DNA of 64,000 nt from Liolophura sinensis. Lineage: Eukaryota; Mollusca; Polyplacophora; Chitonida; Chitonidae. Within the stretch, counting starts at the first letter, position 1, and every line of letters begins with the position of its first letter. The translations under genes and the position numbers were made by a program. Of this stretch, positions 20,274 to 31,080 are shown in pieces. Location of the stretch: positions 15,621,338 to 15,685,337 of the forward strand of contig NC_088302.1 of assembly GCF_032854445.1 (NCBI RefSeq), read 5' to 3'. The notes under the pieces are model-generated. The model made no database searches and was not told where the DNA came from. It was given only the letters and a program-made list of their open reading frames with translations.

Positions 20274-21530
20274 TATTTGACCATTACTGTGAAAAATGAT
20301 ACTGAAGAACGGCTATTCGCACGTGATTACAGTATTACAGTATCTTCGGGTCTTTGTAGGCAACAGAGCAAAAACGAAATGTATTTTGTAAACAACAAAA
20401 TAGATTTTGTAGATTCCAGCTGTGTATTTCAAAATGCAAGAGCTACTGTTTGTTTAATAATGACTGTCGTCCTCCGTGTAAATCCTTTTGATGTGAACAA
20501 GGAGATTTTAGCGTTTGCATTCAGGCAAATTAAAAACAGCGCTTTTAATCAGGGAACCAAACAACATCAAGTTTTGAGGATGCTACTGTACTCAGTTTTT
20601 CCAGGCAAGGGATCCCAGTCTCTGATCATGGATTATAACATAGAGCCATTAAAGAGCTGCTTAAAACTCCTGTAGCCTTCTTTAAGCAGCTTTAGTAGCA
20701 TTCCTCCAAGTTCGCGAGGTCTTTGAACTAAGGTTTAGGTTATTTTTCAAAGCCGGTAAACCTGTCAGGTTTTTTCATTGTATAAAATCTAGATAAGGCG
20801 ATGAACTCCGCCCTAGTTAACTCAGAACAACGGCCTTAAATTTGTGTCATTCAAAGAGGTAAATCCTGAACTGAAATTGGAGGTCAAGCGTACTCCTGTT
20901 GCCCTTTTTTTGTCAAGGGCTTATTTAAACTATGCGAGAGTTGAGAGGAGAGTGTTAGCTAATAACAGACCAATGAGATGCCTGTTGCAAAATCCAACTT
21001 CGAAATAAAAATATCAAGATACCTACATGGATATAATTCTTAATCCTCGTCTGCTCACAGTATGGCATTTTGGAGTATTGGTAAATTGTTTTTAGTTGTT
21101 GAAACGAATTATTGTTTAGGTTGCACATTCGTTTTGAAATTGGAAGAGCATCAACACAATCCAGGTAAAATTAAATGCTCTAAATGCTTTATGTGGGGAT
21201 AGGAGCGGGTCTTGGACTAATGGTTAATGGCAATCTAGAGTTAAAGGATCCCCCCTCCCAACCTCGTGACTATGCTCGTGGGACCTCGGTGAAAAGCGGT
21301 CGACGACGTTCGTGTGGCCGTTTGTGCGGTCTTAATTTAAGACCAAATGTCTATAAATATGTTTGCACAACTGTATGTCATATGTGACATAATAACCTTC
21401 TATTCGTGGTTTGCGACGGGCTCCAATTGTTTTATAAATGATATAAATGGGATATAAATACGTGGATATTACTACGTTTTTCCTGATAAAGTTATCGGTC
21501 GTAAGTACAGTTCATTCAGATTTTCATTTA

Positions 21531-21780
21531 CAGAAGGGGAACATCCGTGGACGTGGCCAGCTCGGCGCAAATGACCCAGGAGACTCACCAATGCTGTGAG
21601 TTCAAGTCCAGCTCATGCTGGCTTGCTCTCGTACGTGGGAAGGTTACCAACAACCTGCGGATGTCCTTGGGTTTCCCCCGGGCTAGGCCCGTTTTCCTCC
21701 CACCATAATGTTGGGCCGTCGTATAAGTAAAATGTCCTTGAGCACGGCATGAAACACCAATCAAATAAATAAATAAATAA
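21531..21780 (+). mobile_element. SINE-A, with head partly deleted
   Basis: CATCCGTGGACGTGGCC (altered start), AATGACCCAGGAG, GTGAGTTCAAGTCCAGCTCA (B box), AACCTGCGGATGTCCTTGGG, CTCCCACCATAATG, tail AAATAAATAAATAAATAA. Flanked by TCATTTA (21524-21530 and 21781-21787). Confidence 0.8.
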
Positions 21781-22202
21781 TCATTTATGAAAGTAATATT
21801 ACGGAGCACAGTACACTACAAACTAATATAAATCAGCAGCCTTTTATTGTACTGCACTGACACACAAACTGCTCCCTTGTCGATTTCCCGACAAGCAGAA
21901 GCCAGTATTTCAGAAACAAGCAGATCGGATGAGTATAAATAAAGTGCAGCCATACAGTTTTCACTGACAATTTAAACTCGAGTCAAACTATTCTCAGTTT
22001 CTTCTATTCAACAAACATATTTCTTGATTTCAGCGTTTATTCAATCGGCAAAATATGGCAAAACATATTTCAAAAATTTCTCACACAAATATGTTTCTCG
22101 AACCCTGAGTTATGCACAAACAAAATGCAAACGTCTACAGTATGTTCAGAGAAAGGGTTTAGAGAGAAATATGGCCGCATGCACAATAAAAGTCTACAAC
22201 AT

Positions 22203-22285
22203 AGGGAGTAAAACTAGAGCAGTGACGCAAGTGTGACAGCTGGTAAATGGTCACACGTAACCGGTGGCAAACGCGGCCTTGGGCC
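22203..22285 (-). repeat. R1 fragment, minus
   Basis: GGGAGTAAAACTAGAGCAGTG, GTGTGACAGCTGGTAAATGG, TCACACGTAACCGGTGG. Confidence 0.65.
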
Positions 22286-22611
22286 CTGATCCTGGTACCA
22301 TGGTGACTGTAAAGTGGTTCGGCTACACGTGATCGTAAAGGTGTAAGGTGTGCATGTATTATCAGAAAAATAGATATGGCTGGACCTGCAACATTATCCA
22401 CCCCGTCAATCAACTAGATATTTTTTGCAGGGACGTTAAAGGACCGGAAAGGATCGGTAGAAACATTTTGTATTAAGTACACTGCTGAAAGCTAATCGCC
22501 TTCACAGTAATGTCACACATCTATTCAAGTTTGAAGCAAATTAAGGCAAAGATGCCTGCGATTTCCATATTGTGTTCAAGCCTCACATTGATAATTATAA
22601 CGTTTTTAAGC

Positions 22612-22760
22612 AGAGAGATTAAAACCAGAACAGCGACGACAGTGTGATAGTTGGTTAATGGTCACACATAAATGTTAGATACGATCTCTTGTCAGCTTAC
22701 CTCACTTAGGGTTTTATTCTAACTGTTCATGCAAATTCTTAAATAATTAATTACAGGAGT
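22612..22760 (-). repeat. R1 copy, minus
   Basis: GAGATTAAAACCAGAACAGCG, TGTGATAGTTGGTTAATGGT, TAGGGTTTTATTCTAACTGT, TCATGCAAATTC. It covers the terminal half plus the CAGTTAGAATAAAACCCT block. Confidence 0.65.
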
Positions 22761-22879
22761 TTAGAACCGTGACTTTAGAAGAAATATTCCCCTTGATGAA
22801 TTAGATCGCGTCGCTGAATATGTTACAGGTTGCGATTGAAGTACAGGTCTATACTTTATCACCGGCAACTTACATACTA

Positions 22880-23633
22880 TAGTTTATTTCTTTTAGCAAG
22901 TCGCCTGTATTCAGCTGCCTGTAAAATCAATCATACCCGCTGCCAAAATTGTCTTTAGTCAATGACAAGTAAAAACACAAGCTCTACACATTGATTAAAC
23001 GTCCATATTCTTACAAAGAAAATGCAGTTAGAATACTTTTTTCTAATTCTCAATTCTAAACTCCATAAGCTTAGTTTTGACACCAAGAACTCATTGCTTC
23101 GCGTGACGTCGAAGTTGTTCAAAAGCAAGTTGTATGCTGGACAATGCGCGTGGACGGTAATTTGTTTCACAATGGCTGCGCCAACAAGGGGTTAGACCAA
23201 ACTCCATGCAGTAACACAGCATACACTACTGTCTCCGAGAGTAGACTACATCGCTTTAATTTCCTAGCATCCATCGCTAAATCTATACTGTCGTGAGATC
23301 ATATACTACGACAGATGAAATAAAATTCATTCATTAAGGTTATGTTTTACTAAAAGGTGTAAACAATTTCAAATATGGCACTGTCTGTTAAGTCTATAGT
23401 AGTTTAGGCAACTGGTGTGTTAAAGAATCCTGACTCACCCGAGGCAATGGGTTCTTGCCGTCGACATTAACATTATGAATTAGAAACTTCACTTGCAAGA
23501 AAATGAACTTCCAACATCTCCACGTGTAAAGCATGTGTTGTTATGTGTCACTGACTAAAGGCAATTTTAGTAGCGAGTATAACTGATTTTACAGACAGCT
23601 GAACATAGGCGACTGGCTGAAAGAGATAGACCA
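22880..23633. mobile_element. Non-autonomous DNA element with long TIRs
   Basis: Left arm from TAGTTTATTTCTTTTAGC (22880) pairs with the right arm ending GCTGAAAGAGATAGACCA (23633). The pairing runs through CAGCTG-CTGTAAAATCA / TGATTTTACAGACAGCTG and TGTCTTTAGTCAATGACA / GTCACTGACTAAAGGCA, and on to the GACGTCG and CACCCGAGGCAATGG blocks. TIRs are roughly 200-280 bp on a total of 754 bp. TA lies on both sides (22878-22879, 23634-23635). Related copies are at 6046 and 38128. No transposase frame. TA flanks fit Tc1/mariner-like mobilisation; the long arms resemble foldback elements. Confidence 0.7.
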
Positions 23634-23756
23634 TAGCACGTTGCACGATTTAAATACGATTTCACTCATTCGCGGAGCACATTTCCTTACATTTCCTCCT
23701 TACATCATTGTAAACTGTTGACTGCTACTTCCGTCCTAATTGCGTACTTAATGGAC

Positions 23757-23905
23757 TTTTTTAAAGTTCCTTGGTTGTTTGGGTTAAACGTCCTTTTGGG
23801 AATTGGCTTTGTGATTATTGAACTGAAACGTCCATTTTGGTTGACGGCTAGTTTCGACGCACAGATTGCGATTTCTGTACTGTGTTTCTGGATTCGAACA
23901 ATTAG
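23757..23905 (+). repeat. R4 module
   Basis: GGTTAAACGTCCTTTTGGGA, ATTGGCTTTGTGATTATTGA, ACGTCCATTTTGGTTGACGG, TTCGACGCACAG. The same module recurs at 59720 and 60110. The hydrophobic open frame here (23718-24050) is not conserved in those copies. Confidence 0.6.
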
Positions 23906-24534
23906 CCGCACAGGTTCGTCAAGTGTGTCACTCATTGTCTGGAAATCGCTCGATGTGTCCATCAAAGTTTCGTCCAACGAGTACGCCATCTGCCTTATTG
24001 TGGTGCTTAAACACTTAATTGGAATTAGGGATGTTTGCTCACCGTGCTAAGTAAGATCACAACGTTTGGTATATGAACAGTTGCATTAATGACAAATTAT
24101 GAGCTTGCATGGTACACACATTAGGATACGGATTTAGTTCATTGGCTCAAAAGATTACATGCGTCATCACTGAACCTAACAGTCAAGTCTTATATTTGTA
24201 GGCCATTCTTAAATTGTAATCAGGCTTTCCAATTTGCTAATCACAACATAAAACGCCAGTTCTTCAACGAATATGTAAACCATATCATATAAATAGTAAA
24301 TAAAGCTGGGAAAATGGATAAGAGAAGCAGATGAAACAATTTTCAGTGATAGTGTGTAGACAGTCGTTATTCCAGATATGACACCCAATTCAAATGTGGA
24401 ATACGTTTCTTTAAACATCATTTTATTTTTTTTTTGCCTATTTTTGTTTTAAGCCATTGCGCTAGGAGTTTACAAGTTTCTATTTATGTATTAGCAGGGG
24501 GCGTTACGGAATAATCTCTTCATTCATGAACAGT
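23906..24534. other. No supported gene
   Basis: Non-coding; a faint match of 24060-24150 to 58890-58960 and 59985-60050 (GGTACAC, ACTGATTTAGTTC-like) suggests that R4 extends here. Confidence 0.35.
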
Positions 24535-24609
24535 TATAGTGAAGACCTAGCCGATGTAAATTAACAAAAGATCCGGCTATTTGCCAACTATTACACTGTC
24601 GTTGATGCT
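24535..24609 (+). repeat. R1 fragment
   Basis: CAGTTATAGTGAAGACCTAG, GATGTAAATTAACAAAAGAT, ATTTGCCAACTATTACACTG, TCGTTGATGCTC. It leads directly into the TTTTG array. Confidence 0.5.
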
Positions 24610-24640
24610 CTGTTTTGTTTTGTTTGTTTTCTTTTTTTGT

Positions 24641-24673
<33 letters not shown>

Positions 24674-24680
24674 CTTTTTT
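24610..24680. repeat. TTTTG microsatellite
   Basis: Repeated TTTTG units with C interruptions at both ends. It begins at the CTGCTCTGGTTTTACT-equivalent position of R1, so it may have grown from the R1 TGGTTTT motif. Confidence 0.85.
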
Positions 24681-25854
24681 GTCTCTCCATCCAGTAATCA
24701 TTTATACTTCTCAACATTGGGCGTTTATTATTATGAGATCAAGTTAATTTCAAATAACAAGAAACCAAGCAGTCTATGACGAACAATGGGGAAAGAACAG
24801 CCATCACATCCCATATAGATTTCATATTGTTACAGTTAATGTTATATGTTTCAATACAAGCCCAGAAATGATCACACAATATATGTCTGGGCATCACTCA
24901 TCTTCAGAGTACGGTGTATACAGAATAATTCACCCATCTGAAATAGATACCTCTTGGAAAGGAAATGTCGAGGCATATTCCTTGAAGGTGAGGAATAAGA
25001 AATGATCACACAATATGTCAGACACTTCTATCCCACATTTGATTGGTAAACGACGATCTGTATGTTTCACAATAATGTGGATCTCTTAAAATGATCTCAT
25101 CAGCTGATACTAAAGGATGGCAGTAGTATTTGACCACTACCGTTACAAATCGATGGAAGAACGACTTTCCTTTACCTAAAAAAATACAGCGAAACTACAG
25201 AAAAACGGGTATCCTTTAATCATTAGGATCACTGTAACATTATACAGAGCACAGGTAAGAGTCTAGTATTTACTTAAACGCAATAATTTCTCATACAGAT
25301 GTACACAGTTTTTATTAGCGAATTTTTTACCCAAGTCTCCGGTATAGGAAACAAATAACCTCAACTTCCACGCTACTAACATCTCAACCTGTGATCAAGG
25401 ATTATTATGCGACTCTTTGAAGTTCTATTGAAAACCACCAAAGGCTCCTTTAAGCAGCTTTCATAACAGTCCTTCCAAATTCACGATATCTTTGAAGTGA
25501 GATTTGGAGTCCCCTTCAAAGCCGTTAATCCTGTCCGTGTTTTTGACTTCATAAAACCCTGAGCAGGCTTTGAACTCTGCCCTCAACTACTCAAACCAGC
25601 ATCTTGAAATGTATAAAGTCCACAACAGAGTTAAGTTCCAAATAAAGTTCGGACCATGAAAAGCGTACTCCTGTCGCTTTATTTTCTTTTCTCAAAAGGA
25701 GGCGAGAATGAACAAATGACAGAGCGGAAAAACAAACATGGATGCGTCCTAAAATAAGATAAACTTTACCGCCATCATTGAGATGGCGATTTTAAAATTC
25801 CAGAGGGCCATCTTGAGGAATCTTTGAGTCGCATAATATAACAGACTACAGCAG

Positions 25855-25935
25855 AGTGAGTAAAATCAGAGTAGTGAGGACAGTGTGATAGCTGACAGAT
25901 GATCACAGATGATCCTTGAAATCCGGTCTCTTTTC
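25855..25935 (-). repeat. R1 fragment, minus
   Basis: GAGTAAAATCAGAGTAGTGA, GGACAGTGTGATAGCTGACA, TTGAAATCCGGTCTC. Confidence 0.55.
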
Positions 25936-26307
25936 CGACCGTACATTTACAGTTGTATATGCTAAAAAGTAGCAACGAACACGCCGACTAGCTCCACGGC
26001 TGAAAGAGGATTACGCAAAAAATCTGTTCACTGGATAGGTCGTATCCGGATATAAAGACAGGATATCCAAGAAAATAGAAGTTCTACTTTATACATTATC
26101 GTCGATTTGTCGTATACTACAGCAGTAAAACAGGCCTTGTATCAGTATAAGGCCTACAAATCCATCTTTGCCCGCTTAGCCTTAGTTCGTACAAATCAAA
26201 ATCTTCCTGAAGTCTCAATACGATGACCCGTACGTTGAAAGTGGCACGACAGAATATTAGGAGAATTAAATTATGGTTCGAAGTCCCTCATTTATTTGGG
26301 AATGGGA

Positions 26308-26675
26308 GCGAACCGGGGTCTAGTGGTTACACGTTCTGGTTTTTCAATCGCTAGCACACACGAGGGTCGGGTTCAAACCCAAGCATGGACAGGGAATTTG
26401 TAAATTTTATTTCAGCCTTCCCTATTTAAACACAAGAAGTGGTCAGCGGCTCTCGTTTGTTCGTTTGTGTGATCTAACATTCGTAAAAGACCATTTGCTT
26501 TCCACTGATATGGTATGCATACGTGTTCGTCACATGTAACATTGTTCGTCAGTAACTTGTCAAAGGTCGGTGGTTTACGCCTGGCTCTCCGGTTTCGTTC
26601 AACCATGAAACCGACCTCCATCGAACAAGTGAAAACTTTATAAGCAAGGCGTTGAGCAACAATCAAATGAATGTA
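26308..26675 (+). mobile_element. SINE-C, full-length type
   Basis: tRNA-like head with TCTAGTGGTTACACG (A-box region) and GGTCGGGTTCAAACCC (B box at 26370-26380). The body has GTCAAAGGTCGGTGGTTTAC, GGCTCTCCGGTTTCGTTCAA and ACCATGAAACCGACC, and the end is AAGGCGTTGAGCAACAATCAAATGAATG. This architecture (tRNA head, body, CAATCAAAT tail) parallels SINE-A with a different head and body. A second, partial copy is at 61228. The minus-strand frame 26412-26690 lies wholly inside the SINE. Confidence 0.7.
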
Positions 26676-27424
26676 TTGAGACAAATACATGTAATTTTCT
26701 TTCTTCTGGTAAAATTGTCGGTCGTAGGTATTGGTTTTCAGTTACAACATTAATGCAAACACAAAAACGTAAATCTAAATTATTTACCTTCTATCCTTTT
26801 GTATTGACATAAACACTTTTATCTTTCCAGACAATCTGAAATCAATAGTATAAGAACAAGCACAGCAGCTGACTATAAATGAAGTTTGGACATGTCATTT
26901 TCACTGACAATTTAAACTCGAATCAAATTATTCCACAATAACTTCGCCAACAAACGGCCGCTTGTCACAATTGACAGTTCAAATGGCCTTTGTGTCAGCT
27001 TTTTTTCCAAGCCTTAAATCGGCTGGTGATGCAATTTTGGCTGAGTTCCCATCATACCTACAACTACAAGAATTGATATTTTTAACAGTCAAATGACTTT
27101 AGCATAGATCCCTTGATCCCAACATTGAAAACATGATAAAAACAAAAACAATGTTTTCTTGAAAATGTGAGCGATGCAGAAAGAAAATTGGAGATATCCC
27201 ATAATATAGTTCTTCCTATAACTCGATTACAGATAGATGTGGCTGGTTTCAGTGACTAACGTCAACTAGATGCTAGGGGTGTGTAATTTAGATGCATGTT
27301 TTCATATTAAATATAAAATACTACGTCGAAGTAAGTTAAGCCATAGCAGGGAACGAAAGTACTGTCAATAAATGTCACATATAACTTGCTGAGTAGGATG
27401 ACTTTACATCTGTCGTCAGTGACG

Positions 27425-27890
27425 CTTTTACTTTAACTGTTCGGAGCGTGTTACAACTTTGTGAAGTGACAATCATCAAGGCTAAAACCTGAAGAACAAA
27501 AACTGCTTCAGAACGAAAGGTTCAACTACGGAGAGGTGTTGCCTAATAAATCACGCTCATGAATTTGAATTTTGAAAATATGGAACGGAGACAATAATAA
27601 CATCGTTGGTCATTGTGAAGACGAGAGTCTGGAGGCGGCAAACCAAAACAAAAAAAAAGGGCGATGGGGCCGACGAGAAATTGTTTACCTTAGTTGTTTG
27701 GAACATAGTAGTTGGATTTTCTCACCTCTCCTCTATCCAGCACTACCACACTTAACTTTCCCAGGCGTTAGATTTTTGCGCCTTTCATAAAAGACTAACG
27801 GCACCGTTAGAATATGCCTTGTCGCAATTGAAACGGGATCGTCTTTTCAGCAGTGTCAGATTTGAATTGACTGGAAACATCAAAATGCTG
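27425..27890 (+). repeat. R2 copy
   Basis: GAGCGTGTTACAACTTTGTG at the left; CTACCACACTTAACTTTCCC, AGGCGTTAGATTTTTGCGCC, AGACTAACGGCACCGTTAG, TCTTTTCAGCAGTGTCAGAT at the right. Same orientation as other R2 copies. Confidence 0.6.
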
Positions 27891-28099
27891 AACGAGTCTT
27901 TACGTTATGTGTGCATGTCCATATTTTAGGTTGTCCATTACCACATTGTATAACATTATGTAACTTGAAAATATTGCCAAACCTCCTCACCCTAAAATCC
28001 CGTCTTGGAGCTATAGAATATTACAACAATATTACTTCTATAGATAATAACACTTTGTATTATTTCCAGTGAAGTAAAAGTTCATTCTAGCAGGACGAC

Positions 28100-28260
28100 A
28101 GAATATTATTTTTCCATTTCTTAGACTTTTTGCTCGAAGCAAGACAGTAATTTCTTGCAAATACTGGCGAAAGACAATTTGGCCGCCCAGTCATATACGA
28201 AATTGATTTTATATCGCCCTAAGTATTATTCCCTTTAAACAACAGTAGCCCTTATTGAAG
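28100..28260 (+). repeat. R5 repeat, copy 1
   Basis: CTTAGACTTTTTGCTCGAAG, AAGACAATTTGGCCGCCCAG, TACGAAATTGATTTTATATCGCC. Matches 30935-31080. Confidence 0.5.
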
Positions 28261-28267
28261 TCTGCCT

Positions 28268-28507
28268 CTATTCGTGTTTAGAGTACACGCTACATGGTCT
28301 TACATCAGGTGTTGTAAATTTTAACTGTACGTTTAAATACTTACTAGAAAAGTCAGCAGTAAACCAATTGTATGTATACACCGATAAAGTACCCACAAGA
28401 GGTTTACAAAGCATAACTTCTTCACGTTTGTGATGATGTGAAACCGAGATAGCGTAGTTCAATGTCAGCAAAATCTCGCATATTGAGACAATCCGAAGCG
28501 TCGCCAT
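28268..28507 (-). CDS. Hypothetical small protein or first exon
   Basis: An ATG-to-stop frame of 79 codons on the minus strand, with ATAACATGG at the start (G at +4). Residues 5-24 are fairly hydrophobic (IVSICEILLTLNYAISV) and are followed by HHHKREE, so a signal peptide or a single membrane segment is possible. The mature part would have two Cys (near residues 34 and 72). Inside it, at codon 55, lies GTAAGTATTT, a strong splice donor, so it may be the first exon of a longer gene. I do not recognise the family, and there is no second copy for a conservation test. A chance frame of this length is possible in AT-rich DNA. Confidence 0.25.
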   Translation of the reverse strand: MATLRIVSICEILLTLNYAISVSHHHKREEVMLCKPLVGTLSVYTYNWFTADFSSKYLNVQLKFTTPDVRPCSVYSKHE

Positions 28508-28889
28508 GTTATCAGCTGTGTGTAGTCAGGCGCGTTTTGTTTTCTATAACACGATGACTCATTTGTTTCCGCTTACGTTACCCCAACCTTGTTACGCTTT
28601 TTAACCATATCTGTGTGGCGTACGAGTGACGCCACATCGTGTTTCCGGATGCTCCAACATGGTTCATCTTTCCGCCTCGTGAGAATTCCTGTGAGGACCC
28701 CATTTTAAACTACTCAGGTTTCATTATTTGTTGTCCTTTCTTAAAAAAAACAGTTAAGGTTTAAAGGCTTGGTATAGCTGGTCATTCCTCTGTGCGCTGT
28801 TTGGAACACTTTGTCAGTACTAACATTTTGTTTGTGAATCTTTAGTTTAGAAGGTACTCCTAGTCTAGATAACTAAGGACGCACAGCAT

Positions 28890-29030
28890 CGAGAATAAAA
28901 CCAGAACAGCGACGATCTGTGTGATGTCACATCTTAGCGTTGAAATATGGCCTCTTCTCTATTTACCCTCAGTTAGAGTTTTTTTTAACTGTTAATGTAA
29001 AACATGCTGTATTTAACACAGTAAAATTTA
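28890..29030 (-). repeat. R1 copy, minus
   Basis: GAGAATAAAACCAGAACAGCG, TTGAAATATGGCCTCTT, CTCAGTTAGAGTTTTTTTTA, ACTGTTAATGTAAA. The middle (TTTGCCAGCTAT block) is deleted. Confidence 0.6.
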
Positions 29031-29315
29031 GACAATGCAAAGGGGCCAGGCCTCGGGGATGATTAGTCCACCAGCGGAATTCCGCTTTCTGCAGTAAGAT
29101 AGTATAATTAAAGTTAAATAAAATGTCTGGTAGTAGTGTTTAGCATGGGCCTTTATTCTCTCCAAGCCCGTATAAGCAGAGGCGGTGATTTTCCTCCACT
29201 ACCACATAGCTGTGAATTATAATGTGAAGGTTGTAATTGGCAATGTAAAGTGGTCAATCACAAACACGCCAAAAGCCTGCCTTTATATTCTTAGGAAACA
29301 TAGACCGTCTCCCGC

Positions 29316-29419
<104 letters not shown>

Positions 29420-29924
29420 TTGTTTTTCCGCATAACTACTGTTTTGGTATCACTTCCTTCATCATTTCTTAAAAACGACGACTCAGAACCTTCGGTTGTG
29501 GACGAACATTTCATCATCGATTGTGGCAGAACGTGTTAACGAGAAATGCTATATTATTGTCTCCGTCGTGTTTTCCATAAATGTGACGAATCTACGACTT
29601 TGCACTATGTATTGTCTATTCTCACACGACACTATATGTCGGACTCTCAAGACGTCAGAGTTTTATACGTCCTCATGCCCTGTCGTTCCATTGTTTCTGT
29701 GCAACGTAAGGCATGAATACTGTGGTTTGTGGTGCCTTATTGTCAAAGCTACATGTAGAATGGGATGAGAGTAAAGTGTGTGCAAATTTCCTCCGGAAGG
29801 AGTAGTAGTGTTCAGCATGAGCCTCCATTCTCTCCAAGCCCCTATAAGCAGAGGCATTTTCAATATATATTCGACAAGAGACACTTATTGCCATGTTAAG
29901 CTTTAAAATTGTTCTTACACAGCA

Positions 29925-30110
29925 TTTAGAGTAATTCTAGATTACAGACGTCTAAAAATTTTCAACTATTGCCACAGCCCTATATATTTTTTAGCTATTC
30001 TTGTTAAGCCAGGGCGTGGCGTGTAATTTGCTACTGCATGAACCGTTAGAATAAAAGGGACGTATTTCACCGGTTACGTGTAACCATTTGCCTCACTGTC
30101 AGTTTCGTCG
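29925..30110 (+). repeat. R1 copy
   Basis: AGCATTTAGAGTAATTCTAG, CTTGTTAAGCCAGGGCGTGG, AACCGTTAGAATAAAAGGG, TTTCACCGGTTACGTGTAAC. Confidence 0.65.
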
Positions 30111-30309
30111 AACACTGTCAGTTGATCTGGACACAGGAATTGAATGAATATTAGCATCTGTTTGAGTATATATTTGTTTACGCATAACGGCTTGTGCGGT
30201 GTAAATAAAGTTTCATTGTAAAAACAAACCAGTGATCCTTTTATAAGAATTTATTTCGTGTTTTCCATTTATTCAGTACTTCAAGTATTGGTAATACTTT
30301 ATTGCAAGA

Positions 30310-30572
30310 CTACAGCATGGAGAGTAAAACTAGGGCATCGAAGTGATAACTGGTCATACGTAACCGGTGAAATCCGGCCTCATACTTTGAGTAATTCTAG
30401 GATACTATTTGAGTATTTACATGAATAGTTAGAATAAAACCCTTACAGAGTTGTGAGAATTGACAAGATGCTGAATTTCACCGATTATGTGTGACCATTA
30501 GCCAGCTATAACACAGTCGTCGCTGATCTGGGTTTATTTTCTGGTGTACGTCTTTAATTATATCGTCAGTTA
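30310..30572. repeat. Two R1 pieces head to head (inverted pair)
   Basis: 30310-30382 is a minus terminal half (GGAGAGTAAAACTAGGGC, GTAACCGGTGAAATCCGGCC). 30383-30572 is a plus copy (GAGTAATTCTAGGATAC, TAGTTAGAATAAAACCCTTA, TTTCACCGATTATGTGTGAC, GTACGTCTTTAATTATATCG). The two terminal halves could pair as a hairpin with a loop of about 90 bp. Confidence 0.6.
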
Positions 30573-30587
30573 ACCTGAGGTATGATT

Positions 30588-30870
30588 TTATTCTAACTTC
30601 TCAACATCAAACGCATGGTGAGATCCTAAAACAACGTTGAACACAAAGCAGCGCAAAACTAAGAAAGTATATAAAGTTAAACCTGATGACGGATTCATCA
30701 AAAAAAGCAGGCAACAGTTTTCAATGGTAATGGAAAGCTGAAGCTTGTGAATGCTTAAAAAGTAGCAAACTACAAACACGTAGAACCTTGACTTAAACGG
30801 ATTTACCAGTTCATATCCCTCGTTACAAAAAATATCACATAATATTAGTTCCATAAATCTATACATAATT
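30588..30870. other. Repeat-derived sequence with R4-like piece
   Basis: AAAACAACGTTGAACACAAA followed by AAGTATATAAAGT matches R4 at 10738-10780. The minus-strand frame of 92 codons here has no recognisable domain. Confidence 0.45.
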
Positions 30871-30934
30871 TACACCTGGTAATTAGTTTTTCGACGGGCA
30901 AAGTTCTTTGTGTCAGGACAATACAATTTACATC

Positions 30935-31080
30935 ATAAAATCTTTTACTTAGATTTTCTGCTACAGGCAAGTAATTTATTGCGAACAATGGAGAAAGGAA
31001 AGTGGCCATCCAACCATGTACGAAATCGATTCCATAACGCCCTCAGTGACTTTGGCTTGGAATAACAGCGACCCAGAATA
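30935..31080 (+). repeat. R5 repeat, copy 2
   Basis: CTTAGATTTTCTGCTACAGG, AAAGTGGCCATCCAACCATG, TACGAAATCGATTCCATAACGCC. Partner of 28100-28260. Confidence 0.5.

Larger units (their letters stand above)
19900..22030 (+). repeat. P1 duplication, copy 1
   Basis: Matches 24930-26960 in order and orientation at four places: GAAGAAATGATCA near 19986; CAGTATTTGACCATTAC near 20271; TTTAAGCAGCTTTAGTAGCA through AGCGTACTCCTGTTGCC (20678-20905); TTTTCACTGACAATTTAAACTCG (21959). The copies are strongly diverged. SINE-A insertions at 20043 and 21531 are present only in this copy. A 132-codon frame (20277-20675) is not kept in copy 2. Confidence 0.6.
24930..26960 (+). repeat. P1 duplication, copy 2
   Basis: Partner of 19900-22030: AAGAAATGATCACACAATAT; AGTAGTATTTGACCACTACC; TTTAAGCAGCTTTCATAACA; AAAGCGTACTCCTGTCGC; TTTTCACTGACAATTTAAACTCG (26899). 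It carries its own insertions (R1 at 25855, SINE-C at 26308) that copy 1 lacks. Part of its right end is also related to 33700-34010. Confidence 0.6.

Noticed and set aside
20277-20675. 132-codon plus frame as a gene
   Set aside because: No domain, and the duplicated copy at 25130-25440 does not keep the frame.
23718-24050. Hydrophobic 110-codon frame as a membrane protein
   Set aside because: Most of it is the R4 module; the frame is broken in the copies at 59720 and 60110, and a long antisense frame overlaps it.
26308-26400. A true tRNA gene, suggested by GTTCAAACCC and TAGTGGTTA
   Set aside because: The spacing between A and B boxes is too long, no acceptor stem closes, and the sequence continues into a SINE body and tail. 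The same applies to 6899, 57780, 60770 and 61228.
26412-26690. Minus-strand frame of 92 codons with a basic stretch (ERNRRARRK)
   Set aside because: It lies wholly within SINE-C and reads its body backwards.
21928-26910. Recurrent TATA box plus initiator (GTATAAATAAAG, CTATAAATGAAG) as conserved promoters
   Set aside because: The motif lies in related repeat DNA whose counterpart at 33740-33770 lies within the minus-strand open frame (TTTATTTTATAAC), so the similarity reflects common descent rather than shown promoter function.
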